From Erpobdella octoculata (lineage: Eukaryota > Annelida > Clitellata > Hirudinida > Erpobdellidae): 64,000 bases of DNA. The stretch lies in assembly GCA_963978895.1 (NCBI GenBank), contig OZ022242.1:19144977-19208976 (forward strand), given 5' to 3'. The notes beneath the pieces are model-generated. The model was given only the letters and a program-made list of their open reading frames with translations. It ran no database searches and was not told the DNA's origin. A program made the translations under genes and the position numbers. Of the stretch, positions 11,620 through 33,412 are shown piece after piece. Every line of letters begins with the position of its first letter. The first letter of the stretch is position 1.

Positions 11620-13218
11620 CTAGCAGTGCCCGTAGCGGCTTCGCTCGCATGAAATTAGAGAGTTTGAACCGTGCATCCATAGTAGAGATCATTTTTTTAG
11701 GTCTCGGCTCGGCCCGTCGACAAATTAGCCCAGCCCGTTTTAAAAACCCAAACTCCTGGCCCGGCACAGCCCGTCTGAATTAGGCCCGGCCCATTTTTAC
11801 AGGCCTAGAAGTTTTATATACTTGATGAAAAACTTCGGCCCGTCCCACCTTGACCTCAGGTTTGGCCCGGCCAAACTGAAGACCCTAAAATCACTAAAAT
11901 ATCTATATACTTGGTGAAAAGCCTCGGCCCGTCCCACTTTGATTTAAGGTTTGGCCTGGCCCGTGTGAAGACTCTAAAATAACGGCTTGGCCCGGCCGAT
12001 GATAAACTGGACTTAGCTACTTTTAACCGGCACAAAACTTAAAAATACTAATTTTTACATTTGTAGCACTTACAGTTTGTGAGTAGCAGTTATTTTGAAA
12101 TCAAATAACCCTTATTTCCACCCCACATTTGAGGTCCTGGAAACCAAATTTTCAAAAAATGCTAAAACACGTATTTCATTATTTTTGGAGTAGAAACTAA
12201 ATACTAATTTTTAATTCTGTAGCATTAACAGTTTTTGAGTAGCAGCTACTTTAAAAACCAAATAACCCAAAAAATGATGAAACACGTATATCTTTTTTTT
12301 TGAGTAGATACTAAGTATTAAATTTTACATCTGTGGCAATTACCTACAGTTGTTGAGTAGCAGTTACTTTAAAAACCAAATAACCCTATTTTCCACCCCA
12401 CATTTGAAGTCCTGGAAACCAAATTTTCAAAAAATTGTGAAACCCGTATATCATTATTTTTAGAGTAGAAACTAAATTCTAATTTTTACTTTTGTAACAT
12501 TAACAGTTTTTGAGTAGAAGCTACTTTAAAAACCAAATAACCCAATTTTCCAACCCACATTTGAGGTCCGGGAAACCAAATTTGTAAAAAATGGTGAAAC
12601 ACGTATATCTTTATTTTTAGAAAAGAAACTAAATAATAATTTTTACATCTGTGGTATTTACTGTTTTTGAGTAGCAGTTACTATAAAAGACAATTAGCCC
12701 TATTTTCCACCCCACATTTGAAGTCCTGGAAACCAAATTTTCAAAAAATGCTAAAACACGTATTTCATTATTTTTGGAGTAGAAACTAAATACTAATTTT
12801 TACTCCTGTAGCATTAACAGTTTTTGAGTAGAAGCTACTTTAAAAACCAAGTAACCCAATTTTCCAACCCACATTTGAGGTCCGGGAAACCGAATTTTCA
12901 GAAAATGGTGAAATACGTATCTTTTTATTTTTTAAAAAGAATCTATATACCAAATTTCAAAATCTCCTCATTTTTGGTTTTCGAGATATACATTGTTTTA
13001 GAAAAAAGTTTGTTTTCCAGTTTTTTCCCCTCAGGAGCAAAATTTTCAAAAATCCTTTCTTAGCGGATGTTTACGCTATAAAAGTAATATAAGTTCCAAA
13101 TTTCACGTTCCTAGGATGAGGCGTTTGAGCTCGGCGTTGATTATCAGTCAGTCATCTGTCAGTCAGTCAGTCAGTCAGTCAGTCAGTCAGTCAGGAAATG
13201 TTCTTTTATATATATAGA
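11620..13218 (-). mobile_element. Non-autonomous Helitron, family A, copy 1
   Basis: On the minus strand it starts TCTATATATATAAAAGAACA (from 13218) and ends with the hairpin AGCG-AAGC-CGCT followed by ACGGGCACTGCTAG (to 11620). It sits between an A and a T. These are the hallmarks of a Helitron, a rolling-circle transposon: 5' TC, short 3' hairpin, CTRR end, AT target, no target duplication. Next to the 5' end is a CTGA microsatellite. The body is about six diverged ~157-bp tandem units, followed by a GC-rich 3' part. There is no Rep/helicase gene, so it depends on another element. Length is 1599 bp. Confidence 0.85.
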
Positions 13219-13939
13219 TATATCGAAGTATCCTGTCAGGAACTCCGCCTTGCATTTGCAAGCCAGTCCCAAGCCTGGAGAAAGGAGGAGGGAAAAGTTA
13301 AAAAGAATAAAATTATGATCCACGACAGGAAGTACTTAGGTGCTTCCTACATACAGCCATTTCAGTCTTAAAACACCTGGTGTAAAGGACTATAAACTAT
13401 TATAAAAAAAAAAAAAAAAAAATATCCTGTCATGGATCATAATTTTATCTTTTTTTATCCTCTTCTATCTGGGCTGGGACTGGCCGCAAAAGTCCTGTAA
13501 TATCGGGGGAACGGACATTCCCCCCCCCCGGGGTAGAGTTAAAGTTCACGTTTTTCTAGCAAAAACACATTTTTAAAAGATTTAACATTTATGGTTTATA
13601 TTTAATCGAATATTATTAATTCAGTAGGGTGTTCAAAGTTTTTTTTGTTTTCTCGGCGTGCAGCCCAGGACGTCCTTTCAGCAAAACTTTCGGGGGAAAG
13701 ATGTTTTAAGGGCGTAGCTAGGATCTTCTGCGCCCGGGGACAAAACACAAAATCTGCGCCCCTGCATAACATTTTTTGCCTTTTTCTCCCAAAAAACCTG
13801 ATGGGGGGGAGGTAGTTGGAACCTCTTTTCAAAAATTTTTTCGAAACCCTCGTTTTATTTTTCCTCCCAAAAAACCTGATGACCGGGAGAAGTTGGAACC
13901 TCTTAACAAAAATTTCGAAATCCTCGTTTTATTTTTCCA
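13219..13939. other. Transposon fragments
   Basis: A piece near 13250-13310 (GCAAGCCAGTCCCAAGCC and flank) looks like a non-LTR remnant. An inverted partial copy of the motif with ATCCTGTCA lies around 13420-13450. An ~85-bp direct duplication with CTCCCAAAAAACCTGATG covers about 13776-13940. No gene is supported. Confidence 0.45.
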
Positions 13940-14420
13940 ACTTAGGTGCGGTGGACCACTCAAGAGCGGGGAGCCCACTTAAGTGCGGGGCCATTTTAAT
14001 GCCGGGAAACCCACTGAAAAGTCCGGGAAGGGCCACTTAAAGGTCAGGAGAGGCCCACTTAAGTGCAGAGGCTCGATCATGTAAGAGCGTGGCCCATTTC
14101 AGTGTGTGGGGCCCACTTTAGTGCCGGGGGTCCCTTCAAGTGCGTGGGGCCCACTTCAGTGCCGTGCCGGAAGCTCTATTAAGTGCATGGGACCCACTTT
14201 AGTGCCGGGTGTCCTCTTAAGTGTGTGAAGCCCACTTTTGTGGGGGCTCACTGAAAAGTCCTGGAAGGGCCACTTAAAAATCAGGAGGGGCCCACATAAG
14301 TGCCGGGAGCCCACTTAAGTGCGGGGGGCCACTTAAGAGCGAGGGCCTACACTTAAATGCGTGGGGCCCACTGAAAAGTCAGGGGGCGATCGCTCCTCCT
14401 GTCCCCTTAATTGACGTCCC
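13940..14420. repeat. GC-rich degenerate tandem repeat
   Basis: Many variants of GCCCACTTAAGTGCGGGG follow one another at irregular 25-40 bp spacing. ACTTAAGT is itself palindromic. The GC content contrasts sharply with the flanks. No coding frame or known family is recognised. Confidence 0.7.
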
Positions 14421-14505
14421 TGATTGGACACTTCTGTTACATCTGACCAATCTATAAATGTGCACCTACGAAAAAAGCCTGCCAGCCTTCTTTGACGTTA
14501 GTTAT

Positions 14506-14822
14506 TTAACATAACATAACATGACATAACATAACATAACATAACATAACATAACATAACATAACATAACATAACATAACATAACATAACATAACATAAC
14601 ATAACATAACATAACGTAACGTAACGTAACGTAACGTAACGTAACGTAACGTAACGTAACGTAACGTAACGTAACGTAACGTAACGTAACGTAACGTAAC
14701 GTAACGTAACGTAACGTAACGTAACGTAACGTAACGTAACGTAACATAACATAACATAACATAACATAACATAACATAACATAACATAACATAACATATA
14801 TAACATAACATAGCATAACATA
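14506..14822. repeat. Pentanucleotide array with an inner variant block
   Basis: (ATAAC)n from about 14506 to 14615, then exactly 26 copies of GTAAC (14616-14745), then (ATAAC)n to about 14822 with a few variants. Overlapping open frames through it exist only because of the 5-bp period. Confidence 0.97.
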
Positions 14823-14939
14823 ACGTTTATTTAAAGTGAATCAGAACAAGTAATTGTGTGTGAGATCCACTATCATACATTTAAAAACCATATTTAGATA
14901 ATTTAATTTTAAATTCAGTTGCAGCATTCACGACTTCAT

Positions 14940-16850
<1,911 letters not shown>

Positions 16851-18237
16851 AAAACATTTAATACAACAAATTTTAATAAAAATTTAGTTTTTAATTAATT
16901 GTACAAAATAATTGTTTAAGAAATAATAACTTTTTTATAAGTAATTTTATTTTCAAATACTGGAATGAAATAGTTATCTTTGGACCTGCACGTTTATGGT
17001 CAATTAGTTTTGTTGTTGTTATTGTTTTATTTTCGTTCTCGTATTGCGTGTTGTATTATGAAATGTAATTAAAGTTTTTGCAATATTGAAATGCGAGTTA
17101 TTTTTGGTTTATGTTTTTTTTTCAATATTCTATTTTGCAAGGTTCTACGTTTGTTTCTGAACTCAGAAACGGGTTCACAAATAAAACAATGTATTGTTCA
17201 TAATATATTTGTGACGGTAAATAACTAACTAAATATGCATCAGACCGATAATGTAAAAAATCAGGCTTATAGGACAGGCATCGAGTCCATGGTTTTACGG
17301 CGAAGAAAGCTAGATTTTCCTAAACAGGACCTATTACGAACCCCGTACACGGCGTACATAAAATAAAAGGTTTACAGAATTTGGAGTAGATATTAAGTGC
17401 AACATTTATTCTGTATCTAGTTTTAAAAGGTAAGAATGACACAAATTTGGAGGCTCGCATGAAAAAACATGAGAAAGAATAAGCAGAGTTTTTTGAGAAA
17501 AAAGAAGCAAGGAAATAAAGATTAAAATGTAAATCTACCGAACGACTAAGTTCGGATTTAAAAAACCAGGCATCAATTGAAAGCTGTTTTCATGTAACGG
17601 AACACAAAAATGACAAATAGGCTCGAATGCATATAATAAGGCTGTCCATGCTATTGCCTCAGCAGTGGCTGCAAACAGTTTGTCGTAGCTTTTTTATTGA
17701 AGATTCTTCCATTTAAGAAAATGTTTGCAGATGTCGGCATAATTTAGGTGATGACAAGCTGTTAGCTTGTTAGCTGAAGTTTTCTATAAATTCAATTACA
17801 AATTTTTTTACTTGAATGAATTAAATAAACATATTTGTATTACAAAGTGACTTTTTATTATCAATTTCTTGGTAGTTTACCTAAAAATATTTTGATACAA
17901 TTGTATCAAACTGTAACTAAAACTTAATCATTAAAGATTCAGTCAACTGAAACGGAATATTTTTTTTCAAAACTGTAACAACCCTACTTATGAGCCAGTA
18001 GTGAGGATTTTTCACAAGGGCCTCCTGAATTTAAAATTTTTCGGACCTAATACTGAATGCATCAAGCTTGTATTTTAATGCATCAGACACAATACAACGC
18101 ATGTAAGATATCGAAACTGTTACCAAAAGCATCTGACATGTATTTCAACGCATCGGACATAACCCAACTGTATATTTGAGTTTGAATTATTTATTTTGAA
18201 TAAAACATTAACATATTAAAACTTGATTTTTTTTAGA
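16851..18237. other. Gene-free interval before KRI1
   Basis: AT-rich sequence that should contain the KRI1 promoter and perhaps an untranslated first exon. Repeated GCATCAGAC/GCATCGGAC motifs near 17235, 18078 and 18150 look like element remnants. No coding frame is supported. Confidence 0.4.
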
Positions 18238-27833
<9,596 letters not shown>

Positions 27834-28385
27834 ACAAGTACTTGTATGATTGATTGTTTCAGCATTAGCTTGGGAAGGAATTTAGCCGGTTTTGTAAATT
27901 TGATAATCATAATAAAATTCTTATCTTTACGAATTGTTTAGTGACATAGTTACGACGAACCTATGCTGTAGTCTGCAGTTCTGCAGGTATTTCAAGCAGG
28001 GTTACCTGGAGTTGTTAGAGGTTTTCCTCTCGTTTCTTTCTTGTTTTTTCTCTCTTTCGTTCTCCCTCAGGCTGTTTTGTGTGGCTTTATGTTTCTTTTG
28101 TTTAAAAGAATTAGGGAGTGACTCATTACTTTTTTTATTCATGTGGAACTCGGTTGTAAAATCCAGATTTTAGGTAGATAATCTTACAGCAAGATTTGAG
28201 TTTAGTATAATACACACAGCTTTAACTAGAGATCCAAGCTTAGGCGACCGTGCTGAGGCATATATGAGTTAAATATCTGCCAAATATCAGAACTATTGAT
28301 TTAAATTTACTATATATAAAGTCTCGGGATACAGACAAACAGCTAAGAAAAAATTTAATTTTACAATTTTTTTTTAAAACAACCA
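27834..28385. other. KRI1 3' UTR and flank
   Basis: The 3' UTR begins after the TAG. A decayed copy of the family B Helitron 3' end (GGTTACCTGGAGTTG, TTAGAGGTTTT) is visible at about 27997-28030. Nothing else is supported. Confidence 0.5.
27911..27916 (+). promoter_or_regulatory. Polyadenylation signal AATAAA of KRI1
   Basis: First canonical AATAAA after the KRI1 stop, 78 nt downstream. Confidence 0.65.
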
Positions 28386-29107
28386 AAGGCGGGCGCACAC
28401 GAACAACAAAATTGTGCAACTCGAGTTGCGCAGCCATTGGCTCGTGTGCGCGTCATGAGTTGAGCAACTTTTTAAGTTGTCAACTCAGTTGCCCAACTAG
28501 TTTAGTTTTCAAATTCGTTTGAAATCTTTGGACAACTTTTAGCCACCCGTCTTTCTGTAATTAGTTAAATAGTTCTTTTTATAAGAAAAATAGAATGAAC
28601 CAGCGATTCTGTTATGAATTTGATAAATTTTAATAAAATTTTTTATTAATTTACACGAAGTTTTTTTACTTGATTATCGAATAAAATACAAAACTTGCGA
28701 GAAAAAATTGTGACGGAATTTTATTTAATGTAATAAATTAATTTATTAGAGAACTAGCGGGGTTACCCGGCGTTGCCCGGGGTTTTTAGAGGTTTTTCTA
28801 ATGTTTGTCCCTCTCGCTCCCGTTTCCTTCTCCACTTTCCCGTTTTCGTCGCGTTCCCGGTCGCTTTTACGCTCTCGGTCGTTTTCCAGCTCCCGGTCGC
28901 TTTCCCGCTCAGAAGTTTTGTTATCGATTTTCTCTCTTGCTCGCGTTTCCTTCCAAGCTTGCTCTCCCGATTCCAGTCGCTTTCCGCGTTCCAGGTCGCT
29001 TTCCGCGTTCCCGGTCGCTTTCCCGTTCCCGCTCACGCTTGCTCTTCTGTTCCCGGTCATGCTTGCTCTCCCATTCCCGGTCATATGAATGTTTGTGGGT
29101 TAGTTTG

Positions 29108-29338
29108 TCTATTATAGAAACGGGAAAGCGACCCGGAACGGACAGCGAGTGGGAGCGGGAATGCGACACGGAACGGACAGCGAGCGGGAGCGGGAATGCG
29201 ACCGGCAGCGGGAAAACGACCGAAAACGGGAAAGCGAACAGGAGTGGGAAAGCAGGTGGGAAAGGAAACGGGAGAGAAAGAGACAAACCTCAGAAAAACC
29301 TCTAAAAAAACCCGGGCAACGCCGGGTATCTCCGCTAG
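29108..29338 (+). mobile_element. Short family B Helitron, opposite orientation
   Basis: Begins TCTATTATAGAAACGGGAAA and ends with CCCGGGCAACGCCGGG then TCTCCGCTAG (29338) followed by T. The body is the same GGGAGCGGGAATGCGACC-type minisatellite. The base before TC is G, so the 5' end is less certain. It faces away from the minus-strand 3' end at 28754, so the pair forms an inverted structure. Confidence 0.6.
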
Positions 29339-30415
29339 TACATACATAAACACAGACACACATACATGCACATACACATACATACATACACACATACATA
29401 CGCACATACATACATATATATATATAGTTCCCGCTCGCTCACCCGCTCCGCTCCGCTCATTTTGTGACGGATTTCAAAAAAATTTTTTCTATATTTGATT
29501 CCCCTTGACTCTCAAGATTGTGTGAAAATTTCATTACGATCGGATAAATGGTGTAGCAATGCATAAACGCCATTAACATATATACATACAAACATTCATC
29601 TATATATATAAAAGAACATGTCCTGACTGACTGACTGACTGACTGACTGACTGACTGACAGATGACTGACTGATAATCAACGCCGAGCTCAAACGCCTCA
29701 TCCTAGGAACGTAAAATTTGGAACTTATATTACTTTTATAGCGTAAACATCCGCTAAGAAAAGATTTTCGAAAATTTTGCTCCTGAGGGGAAAAAACTGG
29801 AAAACAAACTTTTTTCTAAAACAATGTATATCTCGAAAACCAAAAATGAGGAGATTTTGAAATTTGGTATATAGATTCTTTTTGAAAAATAAAAAGATAC
29901 GTGTTTCACCATTTTTTGAAAATTCGGTTTCCCGGACCTCAAATGTGGGTTGGAAAATTGGGTTATTTGGTTTTTAAAGTAGCTTCTACTCAAAAACTGT
30001 TACTGCTACAGGAGTAAAAATTAGTATTTAGTTTCTACTCCAAAAATAATGAAACACGTGTTTTAGCATTTTTTGAAAATTTGGTTTCCAGGACTTCAAA
30101 TGTAGGGTGGAAAATAGTGCTAATTGTCTTTTATAGTAACTGCTACTCAAAAACAGTAAATACCACAGATGTAAAAATTATTATTTAGTTTCTTTTCTAA
30201 AAATAAAGATATACGTGCTTCACCATTTTTTACAAATTTGGTTTCCCGGACCTCAAATGTGGGTTGGAAAATTGGGTTCTTTGGTTTTTAAAGTAGCTTC
30301 TACTCAAAAACTGTTAATGTTACAAAAGTAAAAATTAGTATTTAGTTTCTACTCTAAAAATAATGATATACGGGTTTCACAATTTATTGAAAATTTGGTT
30401 TCCAGGACTTCAAAT

Positions 30416-30602
30416 TGTTAAATTAATTTGGTTTTAATGAACTCTTTGTTACAACGATTTATAATTAATGCTCTATGTTCACTTCATGTTCACTTTTAGT
30501 TTTATCTCTTTCCTTTCCGTTGTTATCTTTTGTCAATAAAGTCGAATCAACTATTGTCGATTAGTTCCGATTATACACTGCGTTTAAGTATTGTTTCTAA
30601 CA
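30416..30602 (+). repeat. 5' LTR of copia
   Basis: 187 bp, TG...CA ends. AATAAA at 30535-30540. Confidence 0.96.
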
Positions 30603-30620
30603 GGTTATGGGCCCAGAACC
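30603..30620 (+). promoter_or_regulatory. Copia primer-binding site
   Basis: GGTTATGGGCCCAG directly after the LTR. Copia elements use this word to pair with a cleaved half of initiator tRNA-Met. Confidence 0.75.
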
Positions 30621-30753
30621 CAATTTTAGGAACAAGTGAATAAATCAAGTTTTTTCGGAACATTTAACGTTCGGTTCAAGATTTTATAAAGAACATTCGT
30701 TGTGAGCGATAAAGGTTAACCACGCTACATCGAGTAATACAATTGTTGAACTG

Positions 30754-33186
30754 ATGGCGGATGCAACGTTAAGAATCGCAAAGTTGAACGGCAGTAACTA
30801 CCAGACATGGAAGTTTAAAGTTGAATTGTTGCTCGTTAAAGAAGATCTCTGGGAAGTTATTTTTCAAGATCAAGATTCATCATCGGAATGGCGGAAAAAG
30901 GACAGCAAAGCCAGAGCAACAATAGGTCTACTCCTGGAGGACAACCAGTTGAACCTCATCAGAAAATTGACAACAGCAAAGGAAACGTGGGAAGCATTAA
31001 GAAATTACCACGAAAAGTCAACCTTATCAAATAAGGTAAGTTTGTTAAAGAGGCTTTGTGGGATCAGATTACATGAAGGTGGGGATATGGAGTCACATCT
31101 TGCTAAGATGGAAGACATAATTGACCAGTTATCGTCCTTGGGGGAAACTATTGGAGAACAGTTAAATGTTGCTTTCTTTCTCAGTAGTTTGCCAGACAGC
31201 TATAGCACACTGATAACAGCATTAGAAACAAGACCCGAAGCCGACTTAACTGTTGAATTGGTCAAGAACAAACTGATCGAAGAATACAAAAGAAGAAGTG
31301 AAAACTCAGCAACTTACGATGGTCAGGAACAGCAAGCTCTAAAGGTAAATCATCCAGGTACAAGGTCTACGGATAAGAATGTAAAAGCCAACAGTTACGA
31401 AAAGACTTCCACAGTATGTTTTTTCTGTAAGAAACCAAACCACATAAAGAAAGAATGCAGAAAATACTTAGAGTGGAAAAGAAAGAACTCAGACCATAAA
31501 GCTCAAACAATTCAACAATGTGTAGAAATAGCAAGCACTTATGACCAGTATGCTTGTTTCAAGGCTGGTGAAAGCAATTCAGGAACTACATGGTATGTTG
31601 ATTCAGGTGCAAGTTCTCATATGTGTAACAATAGAAATTTCTTTGTTAACCTTGATGAACAACAGAAGGGACAAGTTGTCCTAGCAAATGGTCAAAGGCT
31701 GACAACTTCAGGTATCGGAAGCGGCTACCTCAAATGTCAGGAAAAGGTCATAAAAATCATAGGTGTACTGTATGTACCGCAGTTGACAGGTAACTTGATT
31801 TCTGTTAGAAAATTAACTGATGGGCAGTTCAGGGTCATTTTTGAAAAGAATGTATGCAGGATTATGCGGAATAATGAACTGCTGGCGCAGGCTTCAATTC
31901 GGAACGGGCTGTATGAATTAGATTCATTGGAGCATGCATTGATGTCTAATGTTAATGATGGATGCATACATGTTTGGCACAACAGATTAGGGCATCGAGA
32001 CCCCAATGCCATAAAGTTATTGGAACAGCAACTAGATAACTTCCAGATCAAGCCATGCCAGATAAAGAAAGTCTGTGAATGCTGTATTCAAGCAAAGTTA
32101 ACGAAACAACCACTACCCAAGAAATCAGAATCCAGATCAAGTAAGCCACTAGAGTTGATTCACACAGACGTTTGTGGACCGATGCAGACAATCACACCAA
32201 GCGGAAACAGGTATTTTATGACAATGATCGATGACTTCAGCAAATACACTGTTTTGTACTTGTTAAAAAATAAGTTTGAAGTAACAGATAAAATTAAAGA
32301 ATATGTAAAGCTTGTCCAGACAAAATTCAAAAGCACACCTAAAGTGATAAGATCAGATCGTGGCGGTGAATATGTCAATGAAACATTAAAGAAATTCTTC
32401 AAGAGCGAAGGTATAACATCTCAATTTACTGTTCCGTATACACCACAGCAGAATGGAGTAGCAGAAAGGAAGAACCGCTATTTAGTTGAAATGACCAGAA
32501 GCATGTTAATCGACTCGAAGCTACCAAACAAATATTGGGGCGAAGCGATCAACACAGCAAACTATCTGCAGAACATTCTACCGACAGCAGGTGAGATGAA
32601 GACACCACATGAAAGGTGGGAAGGTGTGAAGCCCAGTGTGACCCACATAAAGCAATTCGGATGTCAAGCCTACTCAGTTGTTGCAGCCGAGAAAAGACAG
32701 AAGCTTGATAAAAAGTCAGAAAAACGAATTTTCGTTGGTTATGCAGAAGGCACAAAAGGTTATCGTTTGTTAGACACAGTGACTGAGAAAATCAGCATCA
32801 GCAGGGATGTGAAATTCATTGAAGGTGACCCACATTGGATTACAATATCAGCCGACAGTCAAGAAAGCAGTCAACAGGAACAGCCCATTGAGGTTGAGAT
32901 CGAGCTGAAGACAAATACAGATCAATCGGGAGACAGTGGTGAACAAACTGAAGATCAGATGGAATTGAGAAGGTCAACTAGAATAAAGAAACGACCAGAG
33001 AGACTAATTGAAACGGCTAGTGTTGCAAATGAAATGGTCGAACCAAAGTCATTCACAGAAGCAAACAACTGCAAAGAATCAGCCGTATGGAAACAGGCTA
33101 TGATGTGTGAAATGAGCAGCCTGAAGCAGAAACCAGTGGAAGCTGTTAAACTTAGACATTTATGTTGTGCTATTGGTTTAACTTAA
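30754..33186 (+). CDS. Copia Gag-protease-integrase polyprotein (RT/RNase H deleted)
   Basis: 810 aa without a stop. Order: Gag (UBN2-like) N-terminus; CCHC zinc knuckle at aa 222-235; aspartic protease DSGA at 283-286; GAG-pre-integrase HxxLGH at about 409 with a CxxC motif; integrase catalytic D472, D535, E571 (D-x62-D-x35-E); then an FVGY segment. After CEMSSLKQ, where the reverse transcriptase domain normally begins, the frame passes near 33129 straight to KPVEAVKLRH, a match to the usual C-terminal end of copia Pol. The whole RT and RNase H are therefore missing in frame. It could package and integrate RNA but not copy it, and must be mobilised in trans. Confidence 0.93.
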   Translation: MADATLRIAKLNGSNYQTWKFKVELLLVKEDLWEVIFQDQDSSSEWRKKDSKARATIGLLLEDNQLNLIRKLTTAKETWEALRNYHEKSTLSNKVSLLKRLCGIRLHEGGDMESHLAKMEDIIDQLSSLGETIGEQLNVAFFLSSLPDSYSTLITALETRPEADLTVELVKNKLIEEYKRRSENSATYDGQEQQALKVNHPGTRSTDKNVKANSYEKTSTVCFFCKKPNHIKKECRKYLEWKRKNSDHKAQTIQQCVEIASTYDQYACFKAGESNSGTTWYVDSGASSHMCNNRNFFVNLDEQQKGQVVLANGQRLTTSGIGSGYLKCQEKVIKIIGVLYVPQLTGNLISVRKLTDGQFRVIFEKNVCRIMRNNELLAQASIRNGLYELDSLEHALMSNVNDGCIHVWHNRLGHRDPNAIKLLEQQLDNFQIKPCQIKKVCECCIQAKLTKQPLPKKSESRSSKPLELIHTDVCGPMQTITPSGNRYFMTMIDDFSKYTVLYLLKNKFEVTDKIKEYVKLVQTKFKSTPKVIRSDRGGEYVNETLKKFFKSEGITSQFTVPYTPQQNGVAERKNRYLVEMTRSMLIDSKLPNKYWGEAINTANYLQNILPTAGEMKTPHERWEGVKPSVTHIKQFGCQAYSVVAAEKRQKLDKKSEKRIFVGYAEGTKGYRLLDTVTEKISISRDVKFIEGDPHWITISADSQESSQQEQPIEVEIELKTNTDQSGDSGEQTEDQMELRRSTRIKKRPERLIETASVANEMVEPKSFTEANNCKESAVWKQAMMCEMSSLKQKPVEAVKLRHLCCAIGLT

Positions 33187-33213
33187 TGAGAGACAGGTTC
33201 TAAAGATTAAATC

Positions 33214-33225
33214 GTTGAGGGGGAG
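33214..33225 (+). promoter_or_regulatory. Copia polypurine tract
   Basis: GAGGGGGAG immediately before LTR2, the expected plus-strand primer. Confidence 0.8.
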
Positions 33226-33412
33226 TGTTAAATTAATTTGGTTTTAATGAACTCTTTGTTACAACGATTTATAATTAATGCTCTATGTTCACTTCATGTT
33301 CACTTTTAGTTTTATCTCTTTCCTTTCCGTTGTTATCTTTTGTCAATAAAGTCGAATCAACTATTGTCGATTAGTTCCGATTATACACTGCGTTTAAGTA
33401 TTGTTTCTAACA
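33226..33412 (+). repeat. 3' LTR of copia
   Basis: 187 bp, no difference from the 5' LTR by eye. Followed by the duplicated CAAAT. Confidence 0.96.

Larger units (their letters stand above)
30416..33412 (+). mobile_element. Copia LTR retrotransposon lacking RT and RNase H
   Basis: Two 187-bp LTRs (30416-30602, 33226-33412), TGTTA...TAACA, look identical throughout. They are flanked by the 5-bp target duplication CAAAT (30411-30415, 33413-33417). The primer-binding site GGTTATGGGCCCAG follows LTR1 and matches the internal initiator-tRNA-Met priming used by Drosophila copia. The polypurine tract GAGGGGGAG precedes LTR2. Each LTR has an AATAAA. A full copia is about 5 kb; this one is 2997 bp. 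Identical LTRs mean very recent insertion. Confidence 0.96.

Noticed and set aside
14498..14821. Three overlapping ~100-aa minus-strand frames of repeated CYVML/RYVTL
   Set aside because: They are the 5-bp array read in three frames; a pentamer without stops is open in every frame.
28746..29498. Many long frames rich in Arg, Glu, Ser, Phe and Pro on both strands
   Set aside because: Products of the Helitron B minisatellite and the CA-type repeat beside it, not of coding sequence.
29754..29993. Conserved ~75-aa frame starting MSRSYFKNQ, present at 12824, 29754 and 61931
   Set aside because: It is the 5' part of Helitron family A; its recurrence is due to the element copies, with no known protein motif.
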